A program made the translations under genes and the position numbers. Below, piece by piece: positions 44,115-53,639 of a stretch of 64,000 nucleotides of DNA. The notes under the pieces were generated by a model that worked only from the letters and a program-made list of their open reading frames with translations, had not been told where the DNA came from and searched no databases. The stretch is from Bacteroidales bacterium (GTDB taxonomy: Bacteria > Bacteroidota > Bacteroidia > Bacteroidales > Bacteroidaceae). How positions within the stretch are numbered: the stretch's first letter is position 1; every line of letters starts with the position of its first letter. Location of the stretch: contig SFKY01000005.1 in NCBI GenBank assembly GCA_004554665.1, positions 4,616 to 68,615 of the forward strand, in the 5' to 3' direction.

Positions 44115-44930
44115 TTACAGAATATGCCTGAAGAGATGGTCGAAGTACCCGAAAGTGGGCGTTTCGCCCAGCTTGAGCGGTGCCATCATCCAGCATAGCG
44201 GGCGGTCATGGTACATCGAGGCCACCAGCGAGAACGTGCTGGGAGCGCCGATGAGCCAGTCGCACTCGGAGAGCAGACAGAGGTCTTCGCCGGGATTGCC
44301 GTCGGGAAACGAGACCGCCATGCCGGGCAACGCACGCCGAAACTTCTCGCGGTCCAGCGTGGGGTCGTTGCCACAGATATACACGCTTAGCTTCCTGTCG
44401 GGATGCTGTGAAGCAAAGCGCCGGATATAGTCGATATACACCTCGTCGTCGAAAAAATACTTGCCACCATTCCATCGGCTGTAGTCGCCGCGCCGAATGT
44501 GGATGCCGAGACGCAGACCGTCCGCGCCACCGCCTTGGCGGAGCGTCTCCTCCACCCTCCTGCGCACACTATCCTTAAAAGCGAATAGCTGCAATATCTC
44601 TTGCTTGTATTTCAGGAACAAGTCGTAGTATCTCACCTCCCATCCTTCCACCACCAGCCACCGCCGCCGCTCGAGCAGCGACTGCGCTTCCGGGTTGCCC
44701 TCGGGACTATGAAAGCCCGCTACGGGCAGCAACCCTATCTTGGCCCCATACTTGGCCAGCGCATACACCGCAAAGTTGTGCCACGCCGTATCGCCTATGT
44801 GGAAGTAAGGATACTTGTAGGCAAACCGCATAGACACCGTGCGCCGCCCATGCTCCCGAGCCCACGCATACACATGTCCATACTGCAACAGGTTGTTGCA
44901 CATCCTTCCCTTGTCTCTTACAAATATCAT
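44115..44930 (-). CDS. alpha-1,2-fucosyltransferase-like glycosyltransferase (GT11-like)
   Basis: 271 residues. MIFVRDKGRMCNNLLQYGHV is a diverged GT11 start. HIRRGDYSRW is the donor-binding motif shared by alpha-1,2 and alpha-1,6 fucosyltransferases, and EDLCLLSECDWLIGAPSTFS corresponds to the C-terminal motif. Sequence outside these motifs is diverged, so a transfer to another acceptor or sugar is possible. It is encoded 29 bases after the LTA-synthase-like gene in the same direction. Confidence 0.8.
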   Translation of the reverse strand: MIFVRDKGRMCNNLLQYGHVYAWAREHGRRTVSMRFAYKYPYFHIGDTAWHNFAVYALAKYGAKIGLLPVAGFHSPEGNPEAQSLLERRRWLVVEGWEVRYYDLFLKYKQEILQLFAFKDSVRRRVEETLRQGGGADGLRLGIHIRRGDYSRWNGGKYFFDDEVYIDYIRRFASQHPDRKLSVYICGNDPTLDREKFRRALPGMAVSFPDGNPGEDLCLLSECDWLIGAPSTFSLVASMYHDRPLCWMMAPLKLGETPTFGYFDHLFRHIL

Positions 44931-44959
44931 GTCGCTCTATGCTTGTTTGGGGTGATACA

Positions 44960-47080
44960 TCACGGCACCAGCCTGTCGTCAATCATCCTATCCATGTACG
45001 ACTGGATAATAGCCTTCACCTCACGCTCCATCTGCGCCTGCTCCTTGACCTTTCCCACCAGGTTATGGCGCATCAGCGCGTCGGTAAGCCGATACACCGC
45101 CACCGTCTTTTTGCCGTCCCACTGCAGCACATAGCCGTACTTGCAATATTGGTACACGCCGTTGAGATAATTGACGGCCCATGTCTCCTCGGGCGGCGTA
45201 TTAAGCAGGTCGCATCCAAACGACACATACGGCTCGTCATAGCCCAGATGGCCGAGCACAGTGGGCATGATGTCGGTCTGCTGGGCAATGGCATCGCGCA
45301 TACCGGGCTCTATGTCGCCACTGGGATCGTAGATGATGATGGGCGAGCAGAATCCACCCAAGTCAGAGGCAAACTCTGGATGATTGCAGAGGTTGGTATG
45401 GTCGGAGGTGATGACAAACAGCGTGTTGTGGAACCACGGCTGCTGCTTGGCGGCATCGAAGAAGCGGCGCAGGGCATTGTCTGTATAGCGCACACACTTG
45501 TGTATGACCAGCTCCTCCTCCGGATAGAGCGACTTGTACTTGTCGGGAATCTGGTAGGGATGATGGCTCGACGCCGTAAAGAGCGCCGTGACAAACGGCT
45601 GCCGCATCTCACCCATCTTGGCGCAGTAATACTGCATGAACGGCTCGTCCCAGATGGCCCAATAGCCGTCGAAGTCCTTGTCGCCGTCGAAACGCTTGTC
45701 CTGACAGAAGTCCTCGCGGCCAAAATAGTCCTTGAATCCCGTGGCATTAGCAAAACCGTTGAATCCCATACTGCCCGTCCGAGCTCCGTGGAAGAAGGCC
45801 GAATAGTAGCCCTTCTGGCCCAGATAGCCGGCCAGACCGCTGAGCTTGTTCATCGACTGGGGTGTGAGGATAAACGGCTTGATAAACATGGGCACGCTCG
45901 ACAGTATCGAGGGCATGCCGTCGATGCTCTTACGGCCGTTACAGTAAGAGTATCTGAACGTGGCACTGTGGGCAGCCAACGAGTCGGTGAACGGGGTGTA
46001 GCCCTTGTAACTGTCGCCCAGCACCGTGCGGGCAAGGCTGCCGATATACTCGCGGCCATAACTCTCGATGATAAACACCACCACATTCTTGCGGCGCGTC
46101 ATCCCCTGATGATCAGGACGGTGCAATGGGTCGAAGACCTTGGCCAGCTCGGCCTTGTCGGGATAATAGCCGGGATCGGTAAACACCGACTTGCCGAAGG
46201 TGCGGATGATAGAAAACGGCGTGTTGAGCACCAGCGCCACCTCGGTGGGACGGTAGGTGTACTCATTGGCATTGCCCAGCGCCACCGGACGTATGTCGCG
46301 GTGTCTCCAGCCGCCAATAGGCGCCGTCGCCACCAGCACAGCGGCCGCCAAGGCCACCACAGCTCTCGCCAAGCGCCACACCGGCTTGCGGTCCGTCATC
46401 TTGTAGGCGGCATAGGCCATGAATACGGCCACCACATAGTGGTACCAGTGGTTGAGCAGACCGCCCCTGATACCACTCACGCACAATACGCCGGCAAAGA
46501 CGAGACAGAGCACCTGCAACGGATAGTACCGCACGAGCGAAGCCTTCTTAATATCGATGCGGGGCATGAAATAAAGTTGCCAAAGCGCATAGACCAGCAC
46601 CACAGCCATCAGCACCAGATACCAGTGGCGCAACAACTCGACACCAAGGATAGCACCCAGATTGTCTTCGCCGGCAAACTCCTCAAAGACGCTGGCCGAT
46701 GTGCGCTTGAGCGTGTACTTGAAGTACACCGAGTCTGCCAGACTAATGGCGATGGCCACCGTATTAACCACCATATACATCCATTTGCACACCTTGTGGT
46801 AGGTCACATTCTCCTTCCAGTGCAGAGGAAACAGCATCAGCAGGATGTACAGCGCGTTGGTGTACATGATGCCCGGCGTGTCGAACACGATACCGCCCCA
46901 GAAGAGCCGCAGGAGATGTCCCTCGCGCACGCTTTCGGCGAAGTAGCCGTAGTTTTCCAGCAGATACTCCACCCGTGTAAGGGTATAGGCGGCATACACC
47001 AGCAGGATATTGATGGCAACCGCCAGAAACGGCGAGAATATGGAATGCTCCAGATGGAGCCGCTTGATACGTGTAAACAT
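44960..47080 (-). CDS. LTA-synthase-like phosphotransferase of the sulfatase superfamily
   Basis: 706 residues from the ATG at 47080. Five hydrophobic segments fill about the first 250 residues, then a periplasmic alkaline-phosphatase-fold domain begins at VVVFIIESYGREYIG. The nucleophile is probably in NGRKSIDGMPS, and metal ligands include TSDHTN. In Gram-negative bacteria related proteins transfer phosphoglycerol or phosphoethanolamine to glycans or lipids. The start is fixed by a -7 box at 47113-47106. Partner of the fucosyltransferase-like gene. Confidence 0.87.
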   Translation of the reverse strand: MFTRIKRLHLEHSIFSPFLAVAINILLVYAAYTLTRVEYLLENYGYFAESVREGHLLRLFWGGIVFDTPGIMYTNALYILLMLFPLHWKENVTYHKVCKWMYMVVNTVAIAISLADSVYFKYTLKRTSASVFEEFAGEDNLGAILGVELLRHWYLVLMAVVLVYALWQLYFMPRIDIKKASLVRYYPLQVLCLVFAGVLCVSGIRGGLLNHWYHYVVAVFMAYAAYKMTDRKPVWRLARAVVALAAAVLVATAPIGGWRHRDIRPVALGNANEYTYRPTEVALVLNTPFSIIRTFGKSVFTDPGYYPDKAELAKVFDPLHRPDHQGMTRRKNVVVFIIESYGREYIGSLARTVLGDSYKGYTPFTDSLAAHSATFRYSYCNGRKSIDGMPSILSSVPMFIKPFILTPQSMNKLSGLAGYLGQKGYYSAFFHGARTGSMGFNGFANATGFKDYFGREDFCQDKRFDGDKDFDGYWAIWDEPFMQYYCAKMGEMRQPFVTALFTASSHHPYQIPDKYKSLYPEEELVIHKCVRYTDNALRRFFDAAKQQPWFHNTLFVITSDHTNLCNHPEFASDLGGFCSPIIIYDPSGDIEPGMRDAIAQQTDIMPTVLGHLGYDEPYVSFGCDLLNTPPEETWAVNYLNGVYQYCKYGYVLQWDGKKTVAVYRLTDALMRHNLVGKVKEQAQMEREVKAIIQSYMDRMIDDRLVP

Positions 47081-47105
47081 AAGCAGATGGTTATTGTTCA
47101 ACGTG

Positions 47106-47113
47106 CAAATGTA
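47106..47113 (-). promoter_or_regulatory. -7 box of the LTA-synthase-like gene
   Basis: TACATTTG on the minus strand, 25 bases before the ATG at 47080. It overlaps an upstream in-frame codon at 47116, so that codon cannot be the start. No good -33 box. Confidence 0.55.
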
Positions 47114-47204
47114 CAAATTATATTTCAGATTTATTCGTTATGCAGGAAAAATATGTGCACCGAAATCCGTCACACGGAAAATGCAGGCATGACTATTGCG
47201 CTGG

Positions 47205-47265
47205 CTAAACATGGCGTTTAGGTGGGCTAAACGTGGCATTTAGCCCACCTAAATGCCACGTTTAC
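47205..47265. repeat. 17-bp unit repeat array, copy 5 (three units)
   Basis: Units at 47205 (CTAAACATGGCGTTTAG), 47227 (CTAAACGTGGCATTTAG) and 47249 (CTAAATGCCACGTTTAC, inverted), spacing exactly 22. The spacers GTGGG and CCCAC are complementary. Together they give a 19-bp stem (47213-47231 with 47239-47257, one G-T pair) and a 7-base loop. Confidence 0.85.
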
Positions 47266-47285
47266 GAAGATGAATGGGGCAGATG

Positions 47286-47335
47286 AAAAAAAGAAGCGAT
47301 AGAGGCGGCACCTGTCTGTACCTCCTCTATCGCTT
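47286..47335 (-). terminator. rho-independent terminator of GH20 gene / PUL
   Basis: On the minus strand AAGCGATAGAGG (47335-47324) pairs with CCTCTATCGCTT (47305-47294) and is followed by a T run (47292-47286). It ends the transcript 40 bases after the GH20 stop. Confidence 0.85.
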
Positions 47336-47374
47336 GTAGGTAGCCCCATGATGAGGGTCTGCGACCGTGAATGG

Positions 47375-49324
47375 TTATTGGTCGGTAAGGCTTTCCACCC
47401 TCAGGTTCGAGATGCGGCTGCGGAAACTGTCGCCTGCCTGGTCGAGCGGGAAGACAAGGGTGCTGATATAGTTGATGCCAGCCTTGCCATAGGTAATCTT
47501 CTTCACATCGAGCGTGCTGACGGCCTTGCCGTTTACATAGAGTGTGGTCTTGAGCTGGTCGCCCTCTATGGCCACATGGGCCTTCTCGCCGGGATAGAAC
47601 TGGTAACCGAAGTGATTGAGGTAGCCGTCGCGGCTGAATCCGACAAGTCCCGATACGGGGTCGGCCAGATAGAAGCGCGTATCTCCGTGGCTGAAGAGCA
47701 CGGTGCCCCTATTCTCGCGCACGGCGTCGATGTCGAAGCTCACGCGGTAGTGCCATCCTACCTGCGGAAGGTCTATGCGGTCGCCCGGCTGTACGCGGTC
47801 GCGCTGCAGGAGGGTGCCCTGCGGATAGTAGCCGGCATAATTGATGCCCGGAGCCTCACAGAGCGCGGTGCCCTGACGCATGAAGACATCGTAGTCGAAC
47901 GAGGTGGCGGCACCCGTCCATGTCTTGGTGGCAAGGGTACGCAGCGCCGGCATCACGCGGTAGTGCACATCCTTGTCGCTGATGCCGTTGCCCACATGGT
48001 CATTCCATACGGCAAACATGCCACCGTCTATGTTGGGATGGCGCTCGGGAAACTCTATGCCGTTGATATTGGCCGGTGTCCACTTGTTGTAGAGGTTCTT
48101 GGTGTTGAGATAGTCATAATAGTAGCCGGCCTTGGGCACGATGTAGACCCATGCGTCGGGGATGCTGATGACACGGTAGCCACGGTTGATCATATCGTGC
48201 GGGTCGGCATAGTCGTTGGACCAGAGGTCCATGAGCACGTTGTCCACCTTAATGGGCGTGTCGCCTTTGGCATGGGTCTGACTGCTCCATACCACGGCCT
48301 TCTTGCCAAACTGCTCGATATAGCGGATGTAGCGGTCGGTGAAGTAGCGGAATTTCTCGACCACTTTCTTGTCTTTGTTAGAATATTCGTCGGTACCGAT
48401 ATGCACATACTCACCGGCAAAGACGGGGTCGGGGCCTTGGAGATACTCGGCAAAAAGACTGTCGAGGAAATTGTAAGTCTCGGGATTGAAAAGGTCCAGA
48501 TGGTCGTTGCCGTAGTCCTTGCTGGCGATAGAGGGGCGGTAATGGGTGAAGGCCAGGGAGTGGGCAGGAACATCAATCTCGGGAATGATGGTCACACCGA
48601 GGCTGTCGGCCAAGCGGTAGAGGTCGCGAAACTCGGCTTTGGTATAATAGCCGTCGCGTGCGGTAAGACCGGGATAGGTGTCGCACTCCATACGAAAGGC
48701 AGCATAAGTCTTGTTCCAGTCGTCGCCAAAAAACTGCTTGAATCCGTTATCGCTCAGGTGGATATGGAATGTATTCATCTTATAGTAAGACAATATCTTC
48801 ACATAGTCGCGCAGCATGGACATGGGGAAAAACTTACGACCACAGTCGAGCATGAAGCCACGCATGGGATAGTCGGGCCAGTCGCGCAGGCTACCTTTGG
48901 GCATACTGCCCTGATGCTGCTCGCTGAGCTGCAGGAGGGTACGGGTGGCCCAGTAGAGACCTTTTGCACCGGGCGACTTGACACGCACGCCGTCGGCTAT
49001 ACGGATGGCATAGCCCTCGTTGCCGAGCTTCTTGTCGGCAGCTATCTCCAGCACGATGTCGCCGTTGGCCGGCTTGCCTGTGGCCACCTCCAACCGACGG
49101 CCCGTGAGCAGCGCATAATCGTCTGCCAACTGCTGTGCCACACGCCGCAGCTCCGGCTGCTTGCCTCGGTACACGATCCGGCACGCTGTGGAGGGTGTGA
49201 AGAGGCCTTCGCCACCTTGCCAGTCTTTCAGTTCGGGGATGGTAAACGGTTTGTCGTTGGCTGCCATGACCGACAGCGGTAGCAACGACAAGATAACTAA
49301 CGCGAGTTTAACGAAACGATTCAT
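47375..49324 (-). CDS. beta-N-acetylhexosaminidase, GH20, with C-terminal lectin-like domain
   Basis: 649 residues from the ATG at 49324 (signal peptide MNRFVKLALVILSLLPLSVMA). An alpha/beta domain runs to about residue 145. The barrel opens with YPMRGFMLDCGRKFF, and the catalytic pair is HIGTDE (308-313; Asp312, Glu313). A beta-sandwich at about 500-645 (VGWHYRVSFDID) looks like a laminin-G/lectin fold and may bind glycan. It has its own promoter but lies directly downstream of the SusCD genes, so it likely works on the same glycan. Confidence 0.92.
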   Translation of the reverse strand: MNRFVKLALVILSLLPLSVMAANDKPFTIPELKDWQGGEGLFTPSTACRIVYRGKQPELRRVAQQLADDYALLTGRRLEVATGKPANGDIVLEIAADKKLGNEGYAIRIADGVRVKSPGAKGLYWATRTLLQLSEQHQGSMPKGSLRDWPDYPMRGFMLDCGRKFFPMSMLRDYVKILSYYKMNTFHIHLSDNGFKQFFGDDWNKTYAAFRMECDTYPGLTARDGYYTKAEFRDLYRLADSLGVTIIPEIDVPAHSLAFTHYRPSIASKDYGNDHLDLFNPETYNFLDSLFAEYLQGPDPVFAGEYVHIGTDEYSNKDKKVVEKFRYFTDRYIRYIEQFGKKAVVWSSQTHAKGDTPIKVDNVLMDLWSNDYADPHDMINRGYRVISIPDAWVYIVPKAGYYYDYLNTKNLYNKWTPANINGIEFPERHPNIDGGMFAVWNDHVGNGISDKDVHYRVMPALRTLATKTWTGAATSFDYDVFMRQGTALCEAPGINYAGYYPQGTLLQRDRVQPGDRIDLPQVGWHYRVSFDIDAVRENRGTVLFSHGDTRFYLADPVSGLVGFSRDGYLNHFGYQFYPGEKAHVAIEGDQLKTTLYVNGKAVSTLDVKKITYGKAGINYISTLVFPLDQAGDSFRSRISNLRVESLTDQ

Positions 49325-49372
49325 GTCTATAACTTTTGAATAATTGGTATCCGGTCTTGTGGGATGTCGTTG

Positions 49373-49403
49373 CAAAGTTAACCCTTTCTGCCAATATGGC
49401 AAA
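49373..49403 (-). promoter_or_regulatory. promoter of the GH20 gene
   Basis: On the minus strand TTTG (49403-49400), 19 bases, then TAACTTTG (49380-49373). The leader to the ATG at 49324 is about 43 bases. Confidence 0.7.
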
Positions 49404-49433
49404 GCAAAAGAGCGGAAAAAAGATGCAGAAGCC

Positions 49434-49480
49434 GAAAAAGGCTCCTCGGAAGCCCCATGATGGGGAGTCCGGAGGAGCCT
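49434..49480 (-). terminator. rho-independent terminator after the lipoprotein gene
   Basis: On the minus strand AGGCTCCTC (49480-49472) pairs with GAGGAGCCT (49447-49439), with an inner CCCCAT/ATGGGG stem, followed by T bases. It lies between the fn3 lipoprotein and GH20, so the SusCD transcript ends here and GH20 restarts from its own promoter. Confidence 0.8.
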
Positions 49481-49503
49481 ATTGTTTCAAGGAAAGAGAT
49501 TAT

Positions 49504-50892
49504 TTATTTTTTGGTCAGTATGCTTTCCGCACCCTCGTAGGTATACTGGTAGCCATTGTACCATGCTGCCCAGTTGTTGAAGGTGATGGTGCCCTCTTCG
49601 TCAAAGGTTGCCACCACAGCCTTGGTAGCATCTGAATAGTCGGCAAAGGTATAATAGCCTCCCCAGTCGCTCTTCACATCCACGGTGATGGTGCGTGCGT
49701 CCATGTCGACGGTAGCCGTGAAGGTATCTTCCCATCCATAGAAGTTGTCGATGGACACGGTGTTGTCGCCGGTCTTGGTGATGGTGACATCGCTCACTTG
49801 GTCTGTCACCTCCGTCCAGTTGGTGAAGTCGATGGTGAAGTCGTAGCAGTTCGTAGTCTCAGTGTACTCGCCGCACAGGTCGTCAATGGTCATTCCCTCT
49901 TCGGTGTCTCCCCATGTCATGTAGTCGTACCCGCCTCCGAGATAGTTGCTGTCACTGTCGTACAGGTAAGCATAGAACCACACGCCGCCCGCTGCACGGT
50001 TGCCTTCCCAAGCACTGTAGCCCGAAGCGATATAGAGGCAGAGCGTATAGTCGCCGGCCTGTACATAATAGTAGGGCGCATCTACGGAGTAGGCGTTCTG
50101 GATTACCAGTTCGCTGTTGCCATCGACCGAGAATTCGAGCTTGTCATCGGAGCCGTAGAGCTTCTCGATACTATAGCTGCCGTCATCGTAGGCCACGATA
50201 TCGCAAGCAAAGTCTTGTCCGAGCACCTCGCTGTTGTAGTTGCCCGTCATACGCCACACTTCGGCCTTGGCACGCTGGAAGGTGAGCGCGATGGTCTCCG
50301 AGTTGCTGTAAGCCTCGTCGGTACTGATGGCCGTGATGTAGATGGTGTACTCTCCTACGGGTAAGCCCTTGATGGTCACGCTATTGGTCTCGGTGGTTCC
50401 CTCGACGGTCTCGTCGCCTACCGTATAGCTATAGGCATAATAGGCTGCGTGTTCCACCTCCGGCCATGAGATAGTGATGCCACCATTGCTGGGAGCGGCC
50501 TCGGGAACGGGATTGCCGAGCGGCACTATCTGGTTGGTAGTGGCGGTGATGGTGGCCACGGGCGAGGTGGTCTTGGTACCGGTCACGGCGGCGTATGCCC
50601 ACACAGTGAGCGTATAGGTGGTATTGTCTTTCAGACCGGTGGCTATCATCGAGGTGGCGCTGGTCATATTGCCCAACACCAGCGAGCCGTCCGGATCGCG
50701 CAGCTCGTAGGCATACTGGGTGGCGCCGTCCACAGCATTCCAGTTGAATGCCAGACTGCTTACCGTCTTTATTCCTTCTGCCAGCGTGGGCGCATTGAGT
50801 GGAGTCTTGACCACCTCGTCATCGCTGCACGAGGTGAGTGCCGTTGCCATCAGGGCAAGCAACATCACGATGCTGTATATTCCTTTCTTCAT
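49504..50892 (-). CDS. surface lipoprotein with fibronectin type III-like domains (SusE/F-like position)
   Basis: 462 residues. A lipoprotein signal (ATALTSC) is followed by two fibronectin type III-like domains (about 35-120 and 122-210: FNWNAVDGATQYAYELRD and ISWPEVEHAAYYAYSYTV). A beta-rich C-terminal part has many Tyr, Trp and Asp residues, as in glycan-binding proteins. In PULs such proteins sit on the cell surface and catch the substrate. The specificity is unknown. Confidence 0.83.
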   Translation of the reverse strand: MKKGIYSIVMLLALMATALTSCSDDEVVKTPLNAPTLAEGIKTVSSLAFNWNAVDGATQYAYELRDPDGSLVLGNMTSATSMIATGLKDNTTYTLTVWAYAAVTGTKTTSPVATITATTNQIVPLGNPVPEAAPSNGGITISWPEVEHAAYYAYSYTVGDETVEGTTETNSVTIKGLPVGEYTIYITAISTDEAYSNSETIALTFQRAKAEVWRMTGNYNSEVLGQDFACDIVAYDDGSYSIEKLYGSDDKLEFSVDGNSELVIQNAYSVDAPYYYVQAGDYTLCLYIASGYSAWEGNRAAGGVWFYAYLYDSDSNYLGGGYDYMTWGDTEEGMTIDDLCGEYTETTNCYDFTIDFTNWTEVTDQVSDVTITKTGDNTVSIDNFYGWEDTFTATVDMDARTITVDVKSDWGGYYTFADYSDATKAVVATFDEEGTITFNNWAAWYNGYQYTYEGAESILTKK

Positions 50893-50923
50893 AAGTTTCG
50901 GTTGCTTAGTTTGGTTCTGTTAA

Positions 50924-51829
50924 TCATTGTGCCGGCCACGTGAAAGTCACGTAGTTGTAATAGTCATACTGCCCGTCTGTGTAGTCGGTAAAGTAGGTAC
51001 CCAACTGTCCTCCACGCTTGTCGAACGAGATATAGGAGTAGTCATCATTGCCGTAGGTCTCCATCAGACAGATATCGGCCACCTCGATACCACTCTGCTG
51101 AACCGTCCATGTGGGATAGTCATCGGCTGCATCGTCGTAGAGATACACTGCGTTGCACTCGGTATCCTCGTAGGGCGCGCAATTGGCATAATAGTGTATG
51201 CACTCATAGCCGGTATAGGCCGAGTTGCCGCTCACGGTAAAGACGAGGTTGACACCAGAGTCGAGGAAGTTCTGGAAACGGTAGCGGTTGGTCTCTCCGA
51301 GGCGTTCCAACCGGGTGGTCCACGTGTTTTGTACGCCCAGTGTGGTCCACTTCATGGTCACATTGTCGGCCGCCACGTTCCATGCGGCCGCCATGACATA
51401 GGCCGACAGCGTGGCACTGCCGTCGACCATAGTATAGTGGTCGACATACGCATCGTCTATCGCTAACGAGAAACTGTACTTCTTGGAAACTTCCAGTGTC
51501 CCGAAGCTGATGGTGATGGCGGTATGCGTCTCGCCGGCGGCAAACGAGGCCGTGGCGGGAATGGTGAGTCCGTCGGAAGCCGATTTGCAGATAATGGGTA
51601 TCTCGGCGGCCTGTGTCGCATCCTTGCGCGAGAGTGTGACTTCGATGGCGTTCATGCCACCTGGCTCAAAGATAGTCTCACTGCTGTTGCTGCTGTCGAA
51701 GTAGACCGTCATACAGTTGGCAGGTGCAGGTTCTCCGGGCACATAGTTGCTGTCGTTCTTGTCGTCGCATGCTGCTGCCATGAGCACCAGCATGAGCGGC
51801 ATCCATAGTTGATATATCGTTTTCTTCAT
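50924..51829 (-). CDS. surface lipoprotein of the PUL, beta-rich
   Basis: 301 residues. The lipoprotein signal is MKKTIYQLWMPLMLVLMAAACD. A Calx-beta-like domain (about 35-140: MNAIEVTLSRKDATQAAEIP and SFAAGETHTAITISF) precedes a C-terminal beta domain ending YNYVTFTWPAQ. It lies 32 bases after susD and 31 bases before the next lipoprotein gene. Probably a SusE-like glycan binder. Confidence 0.8.
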   Translation of the reverse strand: MKKTIYQLWMPLMLVLMAAACDDKNDSNYVPGEPAPANCMTVYFDSSNSSETIFEPGGMNAIEVTLSRKDATQAAEIPIICKSASDGLTIPATASFAAGETHTAITISFGTLEVSKKYSFSLAIDDAYVDHYTMVDGSATLSAYVMAAAWNVAADNVTMKWTTLGVQNTWTTRLERLGETNRYRFQNFLDSGVNLVFTVSGNSAYTGYECIHYYANCAPYEDTECNAVYLYDDAADDYPTWTVQQSGIEVADICLMETYGNDDYSYISFDKRGGQLGTYFTDYTDGQYDYYNYVTFTWPAQ

Positions 51830-51861
51830 ATATTTCCTTATTTAATATAGTCCAGTTGTCA

Positions 51862-53619
51862 TCAGTTGCAGTAAGGTGTGGGATCCGGATTCATCTGGTC
51901 TTCCAGCGCCATGTTGAAGCTGCGCTCCACCTCGGGTATGTAGAAGTTGAGCCACGGTGCACAATAGCCGTCCTTAGAGTTCTTCTGGTACACCTCCAGA
52001 TAGTTGGTGCCGTCGTAGGTACGGGTGATGGCGAGCCGCAGACGCTTGTAGTCGTTGTAGAGGATGCCCTCGCCCCAGAATTCGATCATCTTCTGCGCTA
52101 TCATCTCATACACAAAGGCCGTGCTGTAGTTGGCTTCCTCGCAGGAGTAAGTACCCTCGCTGTTGCGGTAGGTGTTCATAAACTGCTCCAGCGCAGCCTG
52201 TCCGGCAGCCAGTCCGTTGAGATAGTAGTCGCACTCTATCTTGATGAAGTGCATCTCCTCCACACGCATGAGCGGTATGTCGCAGAGCATGCCCGTCTGG
52301 TCGTCTACTATGCTGCCACTGCCGGGACGGAACTTCAGGTTGGCATAGGCAGGCAGCTTGCTGAAGTTGGTTCTTGCGTCCTTGGTAGCCGCTGTCTCGT
52401 CCTGAAGCAGCGTGGCATACTGGGCAGGCACGGTCTTGCTGCCGGCATCCTCGGGTGCCACCCACGAAGTCTTACGCCAGTCGCCCGGTTGCATCTTGCT
52501 GAAAAGCCTGCTGCTGATACAGCGGTAGTTGCCGCCATAGGAAGGCATGCCCCAAGTAGGCTCCGAAGCCACCAGACCCATGATGGAGCACCAGTAGTCG
52601 GTGAACTGCTCCTTCGAGGTGATGCGCATATCCCACACCCAAGCCTGGTTGGCAGTGTTGAAGCCTGTCTTCACATTCTTCCACTGCTCCTCGGTCACCG
52701 GTGTATAGCCTGCGCTGATGACCTTCTGGGCATACGATGCAGCCAGCCGATAGCACTCCTCGGCGGTGGTGATGCCCAAGGCCTTGCCGCCGTCGTTGTC
52801 CTGCTCATGGGCGAGCTGGGTGGTCAGGTCGGCAGGAACCTTGCGGAACCTTGTGGCCATGTTGAGCCAGAAGCGGGCCAACAGTCCGTTGACCACATCG
52901 ATATTGGGCTGGTTGATTTCCGTGCGTGTAAACGACCGCAGCGCCGACTCGGCCTTGCAGAGGTCATTATAGATGAAGCGGTACATGGTGTAGAACGGCA
53001 CACGGGGATTGTTCTTGGCCTCATCGTTGGTAGTGGTCTCGGTCACAATCGGCACGGTGAGTCCCATCACATTCTTGGCCAGCGCATCGAGCTCGGCGAT
53101 GCCCGTCGCATAAAACTCGTACATCGACGTGAGGTCCATATAGGCCAGTGCCCGGTACACCCTAGTCAGGCCGAGATTCTGCTTCACGCTCTCCGTGGCT
53201 CCCTCCTCGGGATAGGCGGCCAAGATGCGGTTGGCATTGTTGATGAGTCCGTAGTAGAAGTAAAACGGATAGGCCGACCCGCTGGTGAGATTGGAGGTCT
53301 GCTCCAGCGTGCTCTGATAGTTATAGTTGGTGTCAGAGGCAGGGAAGCCGTCGAGCAGCACCTCGCGCCACAACATATAGCACGGGTAACCCCAGTCTAG
53401 GGTGGCGTAGTAGGTGCCGCGGTAACCAGAACCGTAATAGTTGGTCTGCGAGATCATCTTGGCGTTGAGACCATTGATAAGCATGGCAAACGAAGAACTG
53501 CCAAGCTGACCCGAAGAGGCTGTGCTGGTGGGCATCTCCTCCTCGATACAACTGCCAAGTGTGAGCGTGGCTGCCAGCGGCAACACGTATAGGGCTTTCA
53601 GGAAATGATTCTTCTTCAT
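51862..53619 (-). CDS. SusD/RagB-family glycan-binding lipoprotein
   Basis: 585 residues from the ATG at 53619; signal and lipobox LAATLTLGSC. The SusD fold is shown by the N-terminal helices, TPR-like segments (TRVYRALAYMDLTSMYEFYA), and the C-terminal MIEFWGEGILYNDYKRLRLA, a hallmark of the family. SusD covers the SusC channel and captures oligosaccharide at the surface. It follows susC by 20 bases. Confidence 0.93.
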   Translation of the reverse strand: MKKNHFLKALYVLPLAATLTLGSCIEEEMPTSTASSGQLGSSSFAMLINGLNAKMISQTNYYGSGYRGTYYATLDWGYPCYMLWREVLLDGFPASDTNYNYQSTLEQTSNLTSGSAYPFYFYYGLINNANRILAAYPEEGATESVKQNLGLTRVYRALAYMDLTSMYEFYATGIAELDALAKNVMGLTVPIVTETTTNDEAKNNPRVPFYTMYRFIYNDLCKAESALRSFTRTEINQPNIDVVNGLLARFWLNMATRFRKVPADLTTQLAHEQDNDGGKALGITTAEECYRLAASYAQKVISAGYTPVTEEQWKNVKTGFNTANQAWVWDMRITSKEQFTDYWCSIMGLVASEPTWGMPSYGGNYRCISSRLFSKMQPGDWRKTSWVAPEDAGSKTVPAQYATLLQDETAATKDARTNFSKLPAYANLKFRPGSGSIVDDQTGMLCDIPLMRVEEMHFIKIECDYYLNGLAAGQAALEQFMNTYRNSEGTYSCEEANYSTAFVYEMIAQKMIEFWGEGILYNDYKRLRLAITRTYDGTNYLEVYQKNSKDGYCAPWLNFYIPEVERSFNMALEDQMNPDPTPYCN

Positions 53620-53639
53620 GTGATTCTTGCATTTTGAGG

